A DNA stretch of 64,000 nucleotides from JACKBK01 sp963707275 (GCA_963707275.1 CAVPPH010000008.1:62001-126000); one strand, 5' to 3'. Shown: positions 48,520 through 57,829, counted from the first letter of the stretch. Translations and numbers: made by a program. Notes: generated by a model not told the origin, from the letters alone.

Positions 48520-49191
48520 CTATTCTTCCTTTGTTTCCTCTGTCTTGCCTTGCGTGTCAGGTTTTTCGTCGGAACCGGTTTCCGGTTTGGGCGGCTCCAG
48601 AGAACCCGTTTCATTCAGGCGGATGATGCGCGGCCCGTGCGGCGTGAAGCGTATCCAGGTGACTGACGCCGTGTCGATGACGATCCGCTGGAACAGGTCC
48701 AGATGAATCCCGGCGTAATGCGCCGCCATGGCCTTGATCACGTCGGCGTGCGAAAAAACGGCGATGACGCCCTTCGGGTGTTGCGTCCGCAGCTGGTCAA
48801 TGGCTGCCACCGCGCGCGCCTGCATCTCGGCCAGTCCCTCGCCGCCGGGGAAATGGGACAGGCTGGGCGCGAACTGCACCGTCTGCCACTCCGGCGTCTT
48901 GGCCAACTCCTTGATCGACTGGCCGGTCCAGTCGCCGTAGCGCGACTCGCCGACGCCCTCTTCGGTCTGAACGGGCAGTCCGTGTGGTTCGGCCACGGCT
49001 TGCGCCGTTTCCTGTGCTCGCTCCAGCGGGCTGCTGTAAATCGCTTCGATCGGCCAGCCGGCCAGCCGGCGCGCCAACGCCGCGGCCTGTTCGCGACCCT
49101 TGTCGTTCAGATGCACGCCAGGCGTCCACCCGGCCAGCCGGTCGCCAACCCAGTCGTTGACGGCATGTCGTATTAGCAGGAGATCGGTCAT
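48520..49191 (-). CDS. histidine phosphatase (MSMEG_4193/TIGR03848-like)
   Basis: 223-residue phosphoglycerate-mutase-like protein. The catalytic motif LIRHAVNDW (RHxxN variant), the second histidine in AVFSHADVIKAMAAHY, the glutamate in SPLERAQETAQAV and the core arginines are all present. The about 25 C-terminal residues are a charged, proline/glutamate-rich tail. It begins the long minus-strand operon; the adjoining DUF3090 and kinase-like genes match the set of families TIGR03848, TIGR03847 and TIGR03843. Confidence 0.92.
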   Translation of the reverse strand: MTDLLLIRHAVNDWVGDRLAGWTPGVHLNDKGREQAAALARRLAGWPIEAIYSSPLERAQETAQAVAEPHGLPVQTEEGVGESRYGDWTGQSIKELAKTPEWQTVQFAPSLSHFPGGEGLAEMQARAVAAIDQLRTQHPKGVIAVFSHADVIKAMAAHYAGIHLDLFQRIVIDTASVTWIRFTPHGPRIIRLNETGSLEPPKPETGSDEKPDTQGKTEETKEE

Positions 49192-49202
49192 TGGGTTTGG
49201 TA

Positions 49203-49325
49203 TGGGCTTCTGTTGTCGATGGTAATCGGTAATCGGTGATCAGACTGCTGACCCCTGATCTCTGACCTTTGACCTCTGACTGTTCACTGTTTACCGATTA
49301 CTGGTAACTGGTTACTGATTGCTGT
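49203..49325. repeat. tandem short repeats of ctgacc and ttactg type
   Basis: Heptad-like units (gctgacccctgatctctgac, then ctttgacctctgac) are flanked by aatcggtaatcggtgatc and gattactggtaactggttac. Similar ggtaatcagtgaacgg and gatcaccgatcaccgg strings occur at 41735-41785. No gene. Confidence 0.6.
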
Positions 49326-49401
49326 TCAAACGCGCTCGCTATGATAGCACATCGGAATCAGATTTGGAAGTGCGGCAGGTTCCGAACACTTGTCGGGCGC
49401 G

Positions 49402-49428
49402 AAAACGCCTGCCATTGTGGCAGGCGTC
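49402..49428 (-). terminator. terminator of the miniprotein gene
   Basis: On the minus strand: gacgcctgcc, loop acaat, ggcaggcgttttc: a 10-bp perfect stem with a tttt tail, 26 bp after the miniprotein stop. Confidence 0.85.
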
Positions 49429-49454
49429 AGGTCACAACGCGGGGTGGTGCGGTG

Positions 49455-49577
49455 TCAACGTTTCTTTTCGTCATTGTTCTGGTTGCGAACACCGGTCGTG
49501 TCACTCTTGGGAGTTGGGATCATGCTCCAGAGAACGAGCGTCAGCAGGGCTAGTGCGATGAGTACGGTAGTGGTCAT
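49455..49577 (-). CDS. 40-residue single-pass membrane miniprotein
   Basis: Short gene: ATG at 49577, stop at 49455. It encodes a hydrophobic helix (TTTVLIALALLTLVLWSMI) followed by a polar tail ending NNDEKKR. An aggaaagg stretch lies about 12 nt upstream, and a strong terminator follows 26 bp downstream on the same strand, so it looks like its own transcription unit. I recognise no family; it could equally be a structural stub of a regulated RNA, but the helix-plus-charged-tail design favours a real membrane peptide. Confidence 0.6.
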   Translation of the reverse strand: MTTTVLIALALLTLVLWSMIPTPKSDTTGVRNQNNDEKKR

Positions 49578-49822
49578 GGGTGGGAGGCCTTTCCTGTGCC
49601 TGTTTGACCCTCGATAGCCGAGCGTCTGAACCATTGCATGTCGCTGTCCGGCGAAAGGTTCACGCCGCAGCCGGTCAATTCATAGCAAAGCATACCATTC
49701 CTTTATGAAGATTTCGTTACGCCGCCGTTAACATCGCCTATCAATTCTTTCATCTTGTGCTACAATGAACGCTGGCTGGTGGTGGATTCTCCCGCCGCGA
49801 TCCCCTTTTTCAGGTTTTCACC

Positions 49823-50682
49823 ATGCAAATCACCGTCCGCCTTGGCGAACCCATTACACGCGCTGTCGGGGCGCTGCGCGTCTCGTTGCAGTTTGCCAGC
49901 GAGCCGGCTACCGTTGCCGATGTGCTGCACCGGCTGAGTGGCGAATATCCTGGTTTCGAGGCGGCATTTCGCGGCGACGGCATCGGGCACGTCAACCCCT
50001 ATCGCGTCTACGTCAATGCGCGCCAGGTGACGGCCGGCGAGGAGGCCCGCTGGCTGCTGACCGATGGCGACAAGGTGTACATCTTCCTGCCGGCAGCCGG
50101 CGGTCAGCACGGCCCGCTTCCGCAGGCTTTCTATGCTCGTCCCACGCTTGAGGTCGCGCGCGCTCTGCTGGGGCAGCAACTGGTGCGTTGTATCGACGGC
50201 CAGCGCTTGGGCGGGCGCATCATAGAAGTCGAGGCTTACGTCGGCGAGGAGGATAAGGCCAGCCACGCGGCCCGCGGCAGGACTGACCGCAACCGCCCAA
50301 TGTATGGCGCGCCCGGTCTGGCCTACGTCTATTTCATCTATGGGATGTATTTCTGTCTGAACGTTGTGACCGAGCGGGAGGGGTTTCCGGCGGCGATTTT
50401 CGATTCGCGGCATCGAACCGGACGAGGGGGTTGGCCTGATGGCCGCGCGGCGGGCCGGCCAGCCGATTGACAACCTGACCAACGGGCCGGGCAAGCTCTG
50501 CCAGGCGCTGGCTATCGACCGGGCGCTGAACGGCCACGACCTGACCGCCGGTCGCGATCTCTGGATCGAGCCGGGCGAGCAGGTTGCTGACGCCGCTGTG
50601 TCGGCAACACCGCGCATCAACGTCGGTGGCGACGTACGCGCGCTCAGCGCCGCCGTGGCGCCTGGTTGCCCGACCAGGCTAG
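49823..50682 (+). CDS. MoaD/ThiS-like domain fused to 3-methyladenine DNA glycosylase, frameshifted
   Basis: Residues 1-94 form a ubiquitin-like beta-grasp domain of the MoaD/ThiS type (VRLGEPITRAVGALRVSLQF, ending DGDKVYIFLPAAGG). Without a stop it continues into an alkyladenine-DNA glycosylase (AAG/MPG family): PLPQAFYARPTLEVARALLG, IIEVEAYVGEEDKASHAARG (catalytic Glu in EVEAY) and YGAPGLAYVYFIYGMYFCLN. After shifts near 50410 and 50630 it ends TPRIN...WRLVARPG at the TAG at 50680. The glycosylase removes alkylated purines from DNA. The glycine pair is internal, so the first domain cannot act as a free sulphur carrier unless cleaved. Confidence 0.82.
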
Positions 50683-52226
50683 CTTGGCCGGCGAAGCTGT
50701 TTGAATTCTTCGCGACCCAGCGCTAACGCCAACACACCATAGACGGCAACGCCGATCACCAGCCCGACAATCACCGTAGGCAGCGCCGCCAGGTTGCCAG
50801 CGCGGCCGGTGAACAGCAACAGCGCCGCTGACATGACCAGCGTCGCGGCCAGGCTGCGGCCCAATGTGTTGACCAGTCGCCGCCCGCCCAGCCCGTCGAT
50901 GCGCGGCCGGATCAGCCAGAGCAGCGCCAGGGTTTCCACCGTTACTGCGATCGTGTTGGCCAGCGCCAGGCCGCCTTGCGCCAGCGGCTGGAGCAACAAG
51001 ATGCCCAGCGTCGCGTTGATCACCATCGCCAGCAGGCCGATCTTGACCGGCGTCCACGTGTCGTGCAGCGCGTAGAAGGCCCGCGTGATCACCTCCAGCA
51101 GGCTGTGCGCGACCAGCCCGAAGGAGAAGAAGGCCAGCGCGTAGGCGGTCATCTGAGTCGATCGCGCGGTGAACTGCCCGTGTTCCAGCAGCACCTGGAT
51201 CAGCGACGTGCGCAGGATGAGCAGCCCGGCCGCCGCGGGCAGCGTCAGCCAGAGGATTGCACGCAGCGCCGCGTTGAGCGTTCGCCGCAGCGTGTCGATC
51301 TGTCGCTGCGCCGCCAGCGTTGAAAGCGTCGGAAAGACGGCCGTCGCGATGCCTTGCGCGATGATGCCCTGCGGCAGCAACATCATCAGCCAGGCGTAGT
51401 TGACGGCCGCGATGCTGCCCTCGGTCAGTCGAGAGGCCAGGTTGACGGTGATGACGAAGTTGATCTGCACGGCCGCCAGCCCCAGCACGCGCGGCCCCAT
51501 CAGTCGCAGCACCTCGCGCACGTCGGGGCTGTCCAGGCCGAAGCTGGCGAAATAACGCGGCTTGCGGCGCAGCAGCGCGGGTATCTGCACCAGCAGGTGC
51601 CCCAGCGAGCCGGCTACCACGCCGATAGCCAGCCCCGTCACACCCATGGTCGGGGCCAGGAACACAGCCGCGGCGATGATCGCCAGGTTGTAGATGACCG
51701 GCGCGAGCGCTGGCGACAGGAAATGCTGGAAGCTGTTGAGAATCCCCATCACCAGGCCGCTCAGCCCGAAGATGACCGGGCCGACCAGCATAATGCGCAT
51801 CAGGCGCACCGTCAGATCGACTGTTGTTTCGTTGAAGCCGGGCGCGATGATGTGTTCGACCAGCGGCTTGGCCAGGATGGCGGCCGCGATAGCCAGACCG
51901 GTAGTGATCAGCAGCATCAGGTTGGCGACGTTGCTGGCCAGCTTCCAGGCGATCAGTTGGCGCGGATCCTGCGAGCGGGCCAGCGCGGCGGTGAATGTTG
52001 GAATGAACGCGGACGCCAGCGCCCCGCCGGCCACCAGATAGAAGATCATGTCCGGCAGGCGGAAGGCCGCCAGGTAGGCGTCCAGCGTTGCGCCGGTGCC
52101 GAACTGCGCGCCAATGATGATCTCGCGTAACAGCCCCAGCAGGCGGCTGACGGCAAAGAGAACGGAAACAAGCCCGGCGGCGCGGGCCATTTGGCGGCGA
52201 GTTGCGATCATAGAAGGAAGGATCAC
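50679..52226 (-). CDS. murJ: lipid II flippase MurJ
   Basis: About 515-residue polytopic membrane protein that moves lipid-linked peptidoglycan precursor across the membrane. Family features are LLGLLREIIIGAQFGTGATL (first helix and loop with the conserved Arg), the next helices with DAYLAAFRLPDMIFYLVAGGA and further on TRAFYALHDTWTPVKIGLL, a MurJ hallmark. The start is either GTG at 52226 or ATG at 52211; neither has a strong ribosome binding site. The stop overlaps the stop of the glycosylase gene in a shared ctag. Confidence 0.93.
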   Translation of the reverse strand: MILPSMIATRRQMARAAGLVSVLFAVSRLLGLLREIIIGAQFGTGATLDAYLAAFRLPDMIFYLVAGGALASAFIPTFTAALARSQDPRQLIAWKLASNVANLMLLITTGLAIAAAILAKPLVEHIIAPGFNETTVDLTVRLMRIMLVGPVIFGLSGLVMGILNSFQHFLSPALAPVIYNLAIIAAAVFLAPTMGVTGLAIGVVAGSLGHLLVQIPALLRRKPRYFASFGLDSPDVREVLRLMGPRVLGLAAVQINFVITVNLASRLTEGSIAAVNYAWLMMLLPQGIIAQGIATAVFPTLSTLAAQRQIDTLRRTLNAALRAILWLTLPAAAGLLILRTSLIQVLLEHGQFTARSTQMTAYALAFFSFGLVAHSLLEVITRAFYALHDTWTPVKIGLLAMVINATLGILLLQPLAQGGLALANTIAVTVETLALLWLIRPRIDGLGGRRLVNTLGRSLAATLVMSAALLLFTGRAGNLAALPTVIVGLVIGVAVYGVLALALGREEFKQLRRPS

Positions 52227-52377
52227 AGATCAACGCAGCCCAGCGCTGGTAAAGTAAGGGCGTGCGGCGCCGATGTTGAACCACCGGTGCGGTCGATCTG
52301 TGATGGGTGTGATTATAGCCGCCGTTGCCGCGGCGGGCAAAGAGAGGTGTCGACAGTACGACGGCGCCACCACCCCA

Positions 52378-52435
52378 CCGAATGAATTCGATGTCTGGCA
52401 AGCAAAAGCATGCTGAAGCAAGTTGGCCGGAAGCA
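52378..52435. repeat. repeat family D half-element
   Basis: cgaatgaattcgatgtctgg followed by caagcaaaagcatgctgaag. It matches the left arm and part of the right inner arm of the priA insertion at 38378. It lies in the murJ-M1 peptidase intergenic region (52227-52469), where nothing else is seen. Confidence 0.65.
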
Positions 52436-52469
52436 AGCCCGCAAATCTTTGTCAACCAACGAGACTAAC

Positions 52470-54111
52470 ATGAAAACCAAAATCCTCATCCTCACCTTGA
52501 TTTCCCTGCTGGCTTTGACAGCTTGCCAGCCGCCCGCTAACCCTGCAGCCGTCACCGTTCCGCCGGCAGCACAGCCCACGACTGCGCTCGCCGCCACAGA
52601 CACGCCGCAACTTGCGCCGACGACTGCCGTCGCAGTTGAGCCGGCTGCGATTGTCTCGCCTGAACCGCCGGACTTGGCTGTCAACAGCGCCAACCTGCCA
52701 GCATCGACGATCTTCGATCTATCCTGGGACGACCGCAGCCCATTCGCCGCGGGTCTGGTGAGTAGTCAGCAAGCTGTGCTGGAGCAGCGGCCCGGCGCGA
52801 GCGTCTACCACCTGGATGTGACGTTGGGCGGTGACATGACCAACGTGCAGGGCCGCGAGGAAGTGATCTACACCAACACCGAGGATGTCGCGCTGGACAG
52901 CGTCGTGTTTCGCCTCTTTCCCAACTTGACCGGCGGGTCAACCGAGGTCAGTAATCTGACTGTCAACGGCCAGGCGGTCGAGCCAACCTATAGCCTGGAA
53001 GACAGCGTCATGACCGTGCCGCTGTCCGAGCCGCTCCAGCCCGGCCAGCAGGCAGTCATCGCGATGGATTTCGACGTGGTCGTGCCGACTGACCCGGAGA
53101 CCAGCAACTACGGCACATTTGCCTCGTTTGACGATGTACTTGCGTTGGCGCACTTCTATCCGATGATCGCGGTCTACGACGACGAGGGATGGAACGTCGA
53201 GATTGCTCCTCCCGAAGGCGATGTCGTCTACGCTGATAGCAGCTATTACCTGGCGCGTGCTCATCGCGCCCGACGAGCAGGTGCTGGTGACCAGTGGCGT
53301 CAGCATGGACGAGAGCCGCGCGGCTGGCCAGCAGACAGTCACCGTAGCAGCCGGCCCGGCGCGCGATTTCTACCTCGCCGCCAGCGACGCCTATCAGGTG
53401 ACCAGTCAGCAGGTGGGCGAGACGACGATCAACAGCTACGCGCCGCGCAGTCTGCGCTTGGGGTCCGCGGCAGTAGCCGACATTGCCGCGGCCGCGATGC
53501 GCAGCTTCGAAGACCACGTCGGTCCCTATCCTTACACTGAAATGGATCTGGTGAGCACGGCCACCAGCGCGTTGGGCGTCGAGTATCCCGGCATTATGGC
53601 GCTGACCAACCGCATCTATCAGGGCCAGTACGAGCAGTATCTGGAGGCTACCGTCGCCCACGAGGTCGGGCATCAGTGGTTCTACAACGTGGTGGGCGAC
53701 GACCAGTTGGACGACCCGTGGCTGGACGAGGCGCTGACCCAGTACATCACACTGCTCTACTTCCAGGATCAGTATGGTCAGGAGGGCTACGACGGATTCC
53801 GAGCGTCGCTGGAAAGTCGCTGGGCGCGCGTTAATGACGAGGATATCCCGGTCGGCCTGCCGGTCGCCGCGTATTCCGAGGGCGGCGAATACCCCGGCAC
53901 GTACGGCGCCATTGTTTATGGCCGTGGTCCGCTCTTCTTCGAGGCGCTGGCGCAGCAGATGGGCGAGGATGCGTTCGCCGCGTTCCTGCGCGACTACTAC
54001 CAGACCTTCACCTGGGACGTTGCGACCACCAAGGGGCTGCGCACGCTGGCTGAACAGCGCTGCGGCTGCGACCTTGGCCAGCTTTTCACGGACTGGGTAT
54101 ACGCAAAATGA
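52470..54111 (+). CDS. lipoprotein with M1-family (gluzincin) peptidase domain, frameshifted
   Basis: About 550-residue exported lipoprotein: signal peptide ILILTLISLLALTAC with lipobox LTAC, then an Ala/Thr/Pro linker. The N-terminal M1 saddle has SVYHLDVTLGGDMTNVQGRE. After a shift near 53262 the catalytic domain has HEVGHQWFYNVVGDDQLDDP and the glutamate 18 residues after the last histidine (WLDEALTQY), the full HExxH-x18-E zinc site. YPGIMALT stands where the GAMEN loop would be, so exopeptidase specificity is uncertain. The C-terminal helical domain is short. Confidence 0.88.
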
Positions 54112-54115
54112 CCGG

Positions 54116-54178
54116 TTCGAAGTAGCGACTTCAGTTGCCTCTGGGGAGGCCGGAGGCGACTGAAGTCGCTACTACAAA
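54116..54178. repeat. palindromic repeat family B, copy 2
   Basis: ttcgaagtagcgacttcagt at the left and gcgactgaagtcgctactac at the right. Same element as 16403-16465, here 5 bp after the peptidase stop. The following stretch to 54358 holds only the upstream region of gnd, with ggaaggaag before its ATG. Confidence 0.85.
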
Positions 54179-54358
54179 CCGGGTCGCTGGCCAGGTTTCC
54201 CGCATTCCGTCTCCTGTGTAAAATGGGGAGTGTACGATTGGCGCGCTTCTGCAGGACTGATATTGCTGGCTTTGCGGCAAACTAGCTGCCTCGGCAATTC
54301 ATTAGCACCAGTCGAAAACAAGGACCGTTAGTCTCGCTACCCACGGAAGGAAGAAAAA

Positions 54359-55828
54359 ATGACTGTTCCTGTCGCCGACATCGGCTTGATTGGACTGGCC
54401 GTCATGGGCCAGAACCTGGTATTGAACATGAACGACCACGGCTTCACCGTGGCTGTCTACAACCGCACTGTCTCTAAGGTAGACGATTTCCTGGCGGGCA
54501 CCGCAGCCGGGACCAGCGTCGTCGGGGCGCACTCGATCGAGGAGTTGATTGGCCTGCTGAAGCGGCCGCGCCGGGTGATGCTGATGGTCAAGGCTGGCAA
54601 GCCGGTGGACGCCTTCATCGAAACCCTGCTGCCGCACCTGGAGCCGGGCGACATCATCATCGACGGCGGCAACTCCAACTACGAGGACTCGATCCGCCGC
54701 ACCGCATACCTGGAGTCGAAGGGGCTGCTTTTCATCGGCACCGGCGTCTCCGGCGGCGAAGAGGGCGCACGTTTTGGCCCGTCCATCATGCCGGGCGGCT
54801 CGCCGGCCGCGTGGCCGTTCGTCAAAGACATCTTTCAAAGTATTTCGGCCAAGGTGCCGGAGGGCGATCCCAACGGCGCACCCTGCTGTGACTGGGTGGG
54901 CGAAGGTGGTGCCGGCCACTTTGTCAAGATGGTGCACAATGGCATCGAGTACGGCGATATGCAGATCATCGCCGAAGCTTACAACCTGATGACGGAGGGG
55001 CTGGGGCTGGACAACGACGCCATGAGCGCAGTCCTGGAACGCTGGAACAGCGGCAAGCTGGAAAGCTATCTGATCGAGATCACGCGTGACATCCTGGCCT
55101 ACCGCGACGAGGACGGCAGCGCTGTGCTGGATCTGATCCTGGACGCGGCCGGGCAGAAGGGCACCGGCAAGTGGACCGCCGAAAGCGCCCTGAACATGGG
55201 CATCCCCCTGACGTTGATCGGCGAGGCGGTGTTTGCCCGCAGCCTGTCGGCATTGAAGGAGGAGCGGGTCGCGGCGTCCCAGGTGCTGCATGGCCAGGCG
55301 TCGTCTTTCACTGGCGAGCAGGCCGCCTTTATCGACGACCTGGAAGAGGCCGTCTACGCGTCGAAGATCGTCTCCTACGCCCAGGGCTACATGCTGATGC
55401 GCGCCGCTGCGGCTGAGTACGGCTGGAACCTGAACTACGGCGGCATCGCGCTGATGTGGCGCGGCGGCTGCATCATCCGCTCGGCGTTCCTGGGCAAGAT
55501 CAAAGAGGCCTACGACAGCGATCCCGATCTGAGCAACCTGCTGCTGGCGCCTTATTTTACTGCGGCGGTGGAAGCTGCGCAGGCCGGCTGGCGGCGCGTC
55601 GTGGCGCAGGCTGTGACGCTGGGCATTCCTGTGCCCGCCATGTCCAGCGCGCTGGCGTTCTTTGACGGCTACCGCCGCGAGCGTCTGCCGGCCAACCTGA
55701 CCCAGGCGCAGCGCGACTACTTCGGCGCGCACACCTACGAGCGGGTGGATCGGCCGCGCGGCCAGTTCTTCCACACCAACTGGACGGGCGAGGGCGGCGA
55801 CGTTACCGCGGGGACATACGACGCGTAG
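54359..55828 (+). CDS. gnd: 6-phosphogluconate dehydrogenase (decarboxylating)
   Basis: Oxidises 6-phosphogluconate to ribulose-5-phosphate and CO2 with reduction of NADP+. It opens ADIGLIGLAVMGQNLVLNMN with the GxGxMG nucleotide fold, then DGGNSNYEDSIRRT, VSGGEEGARFGPSIMPGGS and FVKMVHNGIEYGDMQIIAEA, which holds the catalytic lysine. It is 489 residues long and full length (E. coli 468). The ribosome binding site ggaaggaag is strong. The gene frame is intact throughout. Confidence 0.97.
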   Translation: MTVPVADIGLIGLAVMGQNLVLNMNDHGFTVAVYNRTVSKVDDFLAGTAAGTSVVGAHSIEELIGLLKRPRRVMLMVKAGKPVDAFIETLLPHLEPGDIIIDGGNSNYEDSIRRTAYLESKGLLFIGTGVSGGEEGARFGPSIMPGGSPAAWPFVKDIFQSISAKVPEGDPNGAPCCDWVGEGGAGHFVKMVHNGIEYGDMQIIAEAYNLMTEGLGLDNDAMSAVLERWNSGKLESYLIEITRDILAYRDEDGSAVLDLILDAAGQKGTGKWTAESALNMGIPLTLIGEAVFARSLSALKEERVAASQVLHGQASSFTGEQAAFIDDLEEAVYASKIVSYAQGYMLMRAAAAEYGWNLNYGGIALMWRGGCIIRSAFLGKIKEAYDSDPDLSNLLLAPYFTAAVEAAQAGWRRVVAQAVTLGIPVPAMSSALAFFDGYRRERLPANLTQAQRDYFGAHTYERVDRPRGQFFHTNWTGEGGDVTAGTYDA

Positions 55829-56460
55829 ACCCGCGCTTGCCGACCGTCAACCGGATGCTTCTGGAAAGCGCCGAAGTTGTGACAATCGATGACCTCGAGG
55901 CCGGTCTGGCGCATCAGGCCGGCCTCGTCGCGCATGAAGTCGCCGAACAGTTCCCACGTGCGCGCCAGCGCCATCCCGGCCGCGTTGCCATCGTCCGGCT
56001 CGGCCGCATCCACCAGTACCAGCAGCCCGTCTGGCTGCAAGATGCGCGCGATTTCCTGCATAGCGGCCAGCCCGTCGGGAAACGCGCTGAAGGCGAAGGT
56101 CAGCACCACAGCCGCGAAGCTGCCTGACGCAAGGGGCAGGGTCGCGGCGTTGCCCTGTACCAGCCGCGCTGGTAGGCCGGCGTCATGCAGGCGTTGCTGC
56201 GACCGTGCCAGCATCCCGCTCGACAGGTCCAGCCCGACCGCGACGTCGAATCTCAGGGCCAGCTTTGTCAGCAGGACGCCCGGCCCGGGACCGATCTCCA
56301 GTACCGGCCCGGCGGCTGCCGCTTCGTCAAGCCAGGGTAGTACCGCTTCTGTGTAGCGCCGCCAGACAGGCAGCAGCCGCATCCCTGTCGCGTAGAAGGG
56401 CGCCATACGGTCGTAGAGTTGCTGGTAGCGCGCTGTTGTTGCTGGTTCGTAGTTGTCCAT
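55735..56460 (-). CDS. class I SAM-dependent methyltransferase
   Basis: About 241-residue methyltransferase: motif I VLEIGPGPGVLLTKLAL, acidic residue in VGLDLSSGMLARSQQ, motif III-like LQPDGLLVLVDAAEPD. The frame overlaps the end of gnd by 94 bp on the opposite strand, and the last about 30 residues (after the FGAFQKHPVDGRQARVYAS region) look unlike the rest, so the true stop may have been lost by a small error near 55830. The ligand is unknown. Confidence 0.82.
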   Translation of the reverse strand: MDNYEPATTARYQQLYDRMAPFYATGMRLLPVWRRYTEAVLPWLDEAAAAGPVLEIGPGPGVLLTKLALRFDVAVGLDLSSGMLARSQQRLHDAGLPARLVQGNAATLPLASGSFAAVVLTFAFSAFPDGLAAMQEIARILQPDGLLVLVDAAEPDDGNAAGMALARTWELFGDFMRDEAGLMRQTGLEVIDCHNFGAFQKHPVDGRQARVYASYVPAVTSPPSPVQLVWKNWPRGRSTRS

Positions 56461-56539
56461 AGGTGAACGTGGTCAAGAGATGGCTCTGGGTGGGCCTCAA
56501 CGGTCATCCGCCGACGAGCATTCTGCTTTCCAGGGCAAC

Positions 56540-57808
56540 TCAGCGGGTCACCGAGATTTCCTCAAGCGAGCGCTGGCGAGTCTCCACTGGGTTGGCAAGC
56601 ACGATGATCGCGATGGGGATGATCATCACCGAACTCGTTGCGATCCAGAAGCCCTGCATGGTGGGGAAACTGCGCAGCAGCAGGGCGGCCAGAGCTGGCC
56701 CGGCCACGTAGGCAACCCGGCCCACAGTCGTCACCCAGCCGACGCAAGTGGCCCGCCGCTCGGTTGGGAAGATCTCAGCAATATAGACAGTCGTCCAGGA
56801 CGAGGCAACTCCGAAGAAGAAACCGGTCAGGGCTACCATCGCAATCTGCAAGGTTTGCGGCAGAAAGCCAACGCCGGCTATCGAGAGTCCGCACCCCGCG
56901 CAGCCGACAATCAACCCTCGTTTCCGTCCTACTCTGTCCATCAGCGCGCCTCCGCTGAACGTTCCGGTCATCAGCAGGAACAGCACGAGCAGGAACACCC
57001 CCGACCATTGCGTCAGTGTGAACCCGTTGATCGCGATGAAGAAGTACCCGCACCACAGGTAGAGAATCATAAACAGCAGTAGGCAGATAACGACAGCCGA
57101 CGCCAGCGCGATGTTGCCCAGGTCGCGGCGGTCGATAGTTCCCAGGCCGAGCGTGAACCTGCGCTTCGTGTGGCTTTGCTGCCGCTGCTGTTCCACGGCC
57201 TGGAAGCGGACGGTCTCGCGCATGAACAGCCACATGACCAGCACCGGAAGCATGAACAGGAATTGGACTGCGTACATCCAGCGCCAGTTGAGGCCCAGCC
57301 GGTCAACCATCAACGGGGGCAGGATCGCCTGAAGCGGCAGCAGGCCCAGTGCGGCGATCAGCGCTACGATCCGGCCGCGTCGGACAGCCGGCGCCTCTTC
57401 GTTGGCCGGCACCTGCCAGAGGTTCGAGACGGTGAAGAAAGTCACTACGGCGTATAAGATCATGAACAGCGGCAGCGTCGGCGTCCAGATCAATATCGCG
57501 AGGCTGGACAGGCCCATGCCCAGAATCAGCAGCAGCAGGCCCAGCTTGCGGCCAATGATGTCGGCCAGGTGATTGAGCGCCAGCACGAAGAACGTCAGGA
57601 TGAGCACCACCAACTCCAGCCCTGAAAACGTGGGCGCGTCGATGCGGTATTCCTTCAGGATGTAGGGGATGGCTGATGCCTTGACGCCGGAGAGATAGCC
57701 GTCCATCAGCGCCACGGAGCCGAGGAACACCACCAGATAGGTGAGATAGCCGCGGCTGCGGGGCTGGATTGCCGGCGCCAACTGGCCGGCATCGCTGTTG
57801 ACGGTCAT
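56540..57808 (-). CDS. major facilitator superfamily transporter
   Basis: 422-residue membrane transporter with twelve predicted helices. The signature loops are ADIIGRKLG between helices 2 and 3 and MDRVGRKRGLIVG between 8 and 9, typical of the sugar/metabolite porter subfamily; ETVRFQAVEQQ is a loop of the ER-T type. gaggcatgcg places a ribosome binding site before the ATG at 57808. It starts 22 bp after the cyclase-fusion gene and so may be in its operon. The substrate is unknown. Confidence 0.9.
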   Translation of the reverse strand: MTVNSDAGQLAPAIQPRSRGYLTYLVVFLGSVALMDGYLSGVKASAIPYILKEYRIDAPTFSGLELVVLILTFFVLALNHLADIIGRKLGLLLLILGMGLSSLAILIWTPTLPLFMILYAVVTFFTVSNLWQVPANEEAPAVRRGRIVALIAALGLLPLQAILPPLMVDRLGLNWRWMYAVQFLFMLPVLVMWLFMRETVRFQAVEQQRQQSHTKRRFTLGLGTIDRRDLGNIALASAVVICLLLFMILYLWCGYFFIAINGFTLTQWSGVFLLVLFLLMTGTFSGGALMDRVGRKRGLIVGCAGCGLSIAGVGFLPQTLQIAMVALTGFFFGVASSWTTVYIAEIFPTERRATCVGWVTTVGRVAYVAGPALAALLLRSFPTMQGFWIATSSVMIIPIAIIVLANPVETRQRSLEEISVTR

Positions 57809-57829
57809 CGCATGCCTCCTATGCCTTCG

